NCBI GenBank assembly: GCA_038210985.1
Contig: JBBQWB010000117.1
Coordinates: 1 to 8,656 of the forward strand
DNA: 8,656 nucleotides
Direction of reading: 5' to 3'
Source of the DNA: JAQUGA01 sp038210985
Lineage (GTDB): Bacteria > Bacteroidota > Bacteroidia > Bacteroidales > WCHB1-69
Part shown: one piece after another, positions 6,433 to 8,656 of the stretch
How positions within the stretch are numbered: position 1 is the first letter of the stretch
Layout: every line of letters begins with the position of its first letter
The notes under the pieces: model-generated
What the model was told of the DNA's origin: nothing
The model's input: only the letters and a program-made list of their open reading frames with translations
Database searches by the model: none
Made by a program: the position numbers and the translations under genes

Positions 6433-7689
6433 TTAAAAAAGTTGAGTTTCCAGTAATTCTTTAATCCGTTTTAAAAACATTCCCGCCATTGCACCATCCA
6501 CCACGCGATGATCGTATGTTAAAGCCATGTACATCATTGGAGCAATGCCAATTGAGTCACCATTTTCGGTTTCAACAACAACTACCTGTTTTTTAATCGT
6601 TCCAATTGCTAATATGGCAACTTGCGGTTGATTAATTATCGGCGTTCCAATCAAGGTATCAAAGGAACCCAAATTTGTAATTGAAAATGTACCGCCTTGA
6701 ATTTCATCGGGGACTAATTTTGATTGTCGTGCTCGATTTGCCAAATCATTTATGCTTTTAACAATACCTAAAAGGCTTTTTTGATCTGCATTTTTCACCA
6801 CTGGAACTATCAGATTGCCATCGGGTAAAACGGTTGCAATTCCGATATTAATATTTTTTCGATAAATAATTTTATTTTCACTTACCGAAACATTTATGCC
6901 CGGAAATTCCTTTAACACTTTGGCAACCGCTTCCACAATTAAATGAGTATAAGTTAGTTTCTCATTATCTCGTTTCAAAAAGTCGGACTTTTCAGAATCT
7001 CGTTTTTTTACAATTTTCGACATATTTACATCGATAATTGAAGTAACATGAGGTGAAGTCTTAACGGATGAAACCATATGGTCGGCAATTAACTTACGAA
7101 TTCGGCTCATTTCAACAATAGTGTCTTCCGAATTGGCAGAAACTTTTGGCAGTTCTTGTGAAATAATATTACTTTTCACTTCACTTACTTTGGGCTTCGA
7201 TAAAAACTCAAGTAAATCTTCTTTGGTAATTCGACCTCCACTCCCACTTCCAACTATCTTATTCAGCTCCTGAATAGGAATATTTTCAACACGAGCCATG
7301 TTTCTAACAAGAGGAGAAACAAATTTATTTGCATCCACATCTACCTCTTTTATTGTGCTGATTTCATTAACAATTGGCTCAACTTCTTCCACAATTGTTT
7401 GAACCTCAACTATTGGAGCAGTTATCGCCTCTTGATTTTCAAGCTCACCTGCCACTTCTAAAACAGCTATTACTTTATCTACTGCAACTATATCACCTTC
7501 GTTAAATAGTTTTTTTAAAAGGACACCCTGAACTGGTGAAGGAACCTCTGTATCTACTTTATCCGTAGCAATTTCAACTATACTTTCATCTATTGATATA
7601 GTATCGCCTTCACTTTTTAGCCATTTAGTGATGGTTGCTTCTATTATGCCTTCGCCCAATTTGGGCATGATTATATTGTATTTTGCCAT
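6433..7689 (-). CDS. Dihydrolipoamide acyltransferase, E2 component of a 2-oxo acid dehydrogenase complex (branched-chain type likely)
   Basis: This cytoplasmic enzyme is the core of a 2-oxo acid dehydrogenase complex, taking an acyl group from E1 on its lipoyl arm and passing it to CoA. Of 418 residues, 1-78 form a single lipoyl domain with Lys44 in ATDKVDTEV as the lipoylation site. Residues 82-120 are a Val/Glu/Ile-rich linker, ~122-163 the E1/E3-binding domain (SPLVRNMA, GSGSGGRITKEDLL), and ~190-418 the catalytic domain with the DHRVVDG motif (His394, Asp398). Length is normal for a one-lipoyl E2. The TDKVDTEVPSP lipoyl motif is closer to branched-chain or generic E2s than to the ETDKATME pyruvate or SDKATLE oxoglutarate types of this phylum; this substrate call is inference. 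The ATG at 7689 gives a canonical N-terminus. No E1 or E3 gene adjoins it. The UpxY-like gene lies 156 bp upstream on the same strand, so co-transcription is possible. Confidence 0.93.
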   Translation of the reverse strand: MAKYNIIMPKLGEGIIEATITKWLKSEGDTISIDESIVEIATDKVDTEVPSPVQGVLLKKLFNEGDIVAVDKVIAVLEVAGELENQEAITAPIVEVQTIVEEVEPIVNEISTIKEVDVDANKFVSPLVRNMARVENIPIQELNKIVGSGSGGRITKEDLLEFLSKPKVSEVKSNIISQELPKVSANSEDTIVEMSRIRKLIADHMVSSVKTSPHVTSIIDVNMSKIVKKRDSEKSDFLKRDNEKLTYTHLIVEAVAKVLKEFPGINVSVSENKIIYRKNINIGIATVLPDGNLIVPVVKNADQKSLLGIVKSINDLANRARQSKLVPDEIQGGTFSITNLGSFDTLIGTPIINQPQVAILAIGTIKKQVVVVETENGDSIGIAPMMYMALTYDHRVVDGAMAGMFLKRIKELLETQLF

Positions 7690-7845
7690 TAAATTGTCGT
7701 TCTAAAATTTTATAAATTAGTTCTATTAGGTTTACTAACAACACAAAATACAAATTGTTTAGAAAAACTATCATGCATAATTTGCTTTAAATCATCTAAA
7801 AATCTGAAATTCAGTAAATAGAACAGGATAAAACACTAAACTTAA

Positions 7846-8361
7846 TCACGTTTTTACTTGCAAATTACTTTCATTAATTTTTGCTTTAATACATTGACCA
7901 ATTGATTCGATTTGAATTTGTAAGTAATTTTTTCCCTCTTCTCTTATACATTCACCTTCAAAGCCTTTTAATGGCCCGTCAATTACTATAACTTTATCTC
8001 CTTTAGAAAATCGTTTGGATGAAGATGAAGCCGAATCAAACAAATCATTTTCTTCAATTTTTTTCAAAAAATCTAATTCATAATCTCGCAAAAAAAGATT
8101 TTTTCCAGCTATTTTAACAGGTGCAACAATATTATCGGTTTGAACCACATTATAAATATTTGCATGCAAACAGTAAACAAACATGTAACCTGGCAACATT
8201 GGAACCAAAACCATTTTTTTCCGGTCGCTCCATTGACGCATCACCTTAATAATGGGTAAAAATGCATTAAAATCTGATTTCGTAAGCAAATCAAAAACTT
8301 TCTTTTCGCTTCTAGAGCGACAATAAAAAATATACCAACGTGGATTGTCTTTATTTTCCAA
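7846..8361 (-). CDS. UpxY/RfaH-like transcription antitermination factor (NusG family)
   Basis: A NusG-family protein with an N-terminal NGN domain (RWYIFYCRSRSEKKV, then FLPIIKVMRQWSDRKK and VPMLPGYMFVY), a Ser-rich linker (DSASSSSKRFSKGD) and a C-terminal KOW domain (GDKVIVIDGPLKGFEG). Such proteins bind RNA polymerase and help it through long operons. The wording of the NGN motifs fits the UpxY group of capsule-locus regulators in Bacteroidetes better than housekeeping NusG, which also normally lies next to secE and rplK. No ATG is available in frame before the conserved Trp. I chose TTG at 8361 (171 residues), which gives MENKDNPRWY, a normal UpxY N-terminus; TTG at 8391 would add ten mostly hydrophobic residues. 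An in-frame ATG at 8415 is cut off by TAA at 8404-8406. A terminator-like hairpin upstream (8620-8655) suggests that it heads its own transcript. Downstream is the E2 gene and not a polysaccharide operon. Confidence 0.85.
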   Translation of the reverse strand: MENKDNPRWYIFYCRSRSEKKVFDLLTKSDFNAFLPIIKVMRQWSDRKKMVLVPMLPGYMFVYCLHANIYNVVQTDNIVAPVKIAGKNLFLRDYELDFLKKIEENDLFDSASSSSKRFSKGDKVIVIDGPLKGFEGECIREEGKNYLQIQIESIGQCIKAKINESNLQVKT

Positions 8362-8619
8362 TGAATAAAATAATAATGTTATTGTTAACAAAAGTATTAA
8401 ATATTATGAAGACATGAAAATAAACATGAATTTTCAAATAAAAATCAGAATTATTAGTTTAGGAAATATTCAGACTATTTATTCAATTAACTGACAGTAA
8501 ACGTAATGTCGAAAACTAAATAACATTAGCATGAGCTAAAAAAATCTTGCTTAGATTAAAATACAGCTTGTTCTCGAAACAAAATAATTTTATTTTTGTA
8601 TAAATATTTTAGTGTACAT

Positions 8620-8655
8620 AAAAAAAGAGTTGCGTTAAATAAAACGCAACTCTTT
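8620..8655 (-). terminator. Strong intrinsic terminator of a leftward gene beyond the right edge
   Basis: A perfect 12-bp stem (AAAGAGTTGCGT at 8624-8635, ACGCAACTCTTT at 8644-8655) encloses an 8-base loop. Read on the - strand, the stem runs into a stretch of T residues (complement of 8620-8626). No + strand gene precedes it in this window, so it most likely ends a - strand gene lying to the right. This separates that gene from the UpxY-like gene. Confidence 0.75.
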
Positions 8656-8656
8656 G

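Noticed and set aside
7710..7778. 22-codon - strand open frame (MHDSFSKQF...) between the UpxY-like and E2 genes
   Set aside because: Very short, AT-rich, no recognisable features; most likely chance, although a leader peptide cannot be excluded.
8526..8539. Small inverted repeat TTAGC-ATGA-GCTAA upstream of the UpxY-like gene
   Set aside because: Only 5 bp per arm in AT-rich DNA; expected by chance, with no T-tract or promoter context.

Overview
The window looks like a chromosomal segment from a member of the Bacteroidota (Bacteroidetes). Four things support this. The DNA is AT-rich and has no clear Shine-Dalgarno sequences. There is a very large secreted protein ending in a type IX secretion (T9SS) C-terminal sorting domain. 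There is a NusG/RfaH-like regulator of the UpxY type. There are short dispersed-repeat-like elements and TAnnTTTG-type promoter motifs. No genus can be named from sequence alone.

Layout, left to right. Positions 44-202 hold a dense array of 7- and 8-bp units with a 38-bp higher-order period. Positions 203-683 are non-coding: a possible leftward promoter, a possible rightward promoter, a CCCCT/AGGGG inverted repeat and a second, purine-rich 8/7-bp periodic tract just before the start of the large gene. Positions 684-6170 (+) encode an 1828-residue multidomain exported protein. It has a signal peptide, two copies of a ~685-residue module (FN3-like, ConA/LamG-like, three Ig-like, two PKD-like domains), three further PKD-like domains, a CARDB-like domain and a T9SS sorting domain. 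Positions 6171-6432 are a convergent intergenic region packed with inverted repeats and flanked by a short direct repeat. Positions 6433-7689 (-) encode a single-lipoyl E2 acyltransferase of the 2-oxo acid dehydrogenase family, most like the branched-chain type. Positions 7846-8361 (-) encode an UpxY/RfaH-like antitermination factor that has no ATG start. The right edge (8620-8655) is a strong hairpin with a T-tract that would terminate a leftward gene lying beyond the window.

The genes do not form one obvious pathway. The large protein is probably displayed on or released from the cell surface and may bind glycans or other ligands. The E2 works in central or branched-chain acid metabolism. 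The UpxY-like factor normally acts on long operons such as polysaccharide loci, but no such operon follows it here. I see no convincing new biological system. The most notable signals are the structured 7/8-bp arrays, the large internal duplication in the T9SS protein, the repeat cluster between the convergent genes, and the isolated UpxY-like gene.
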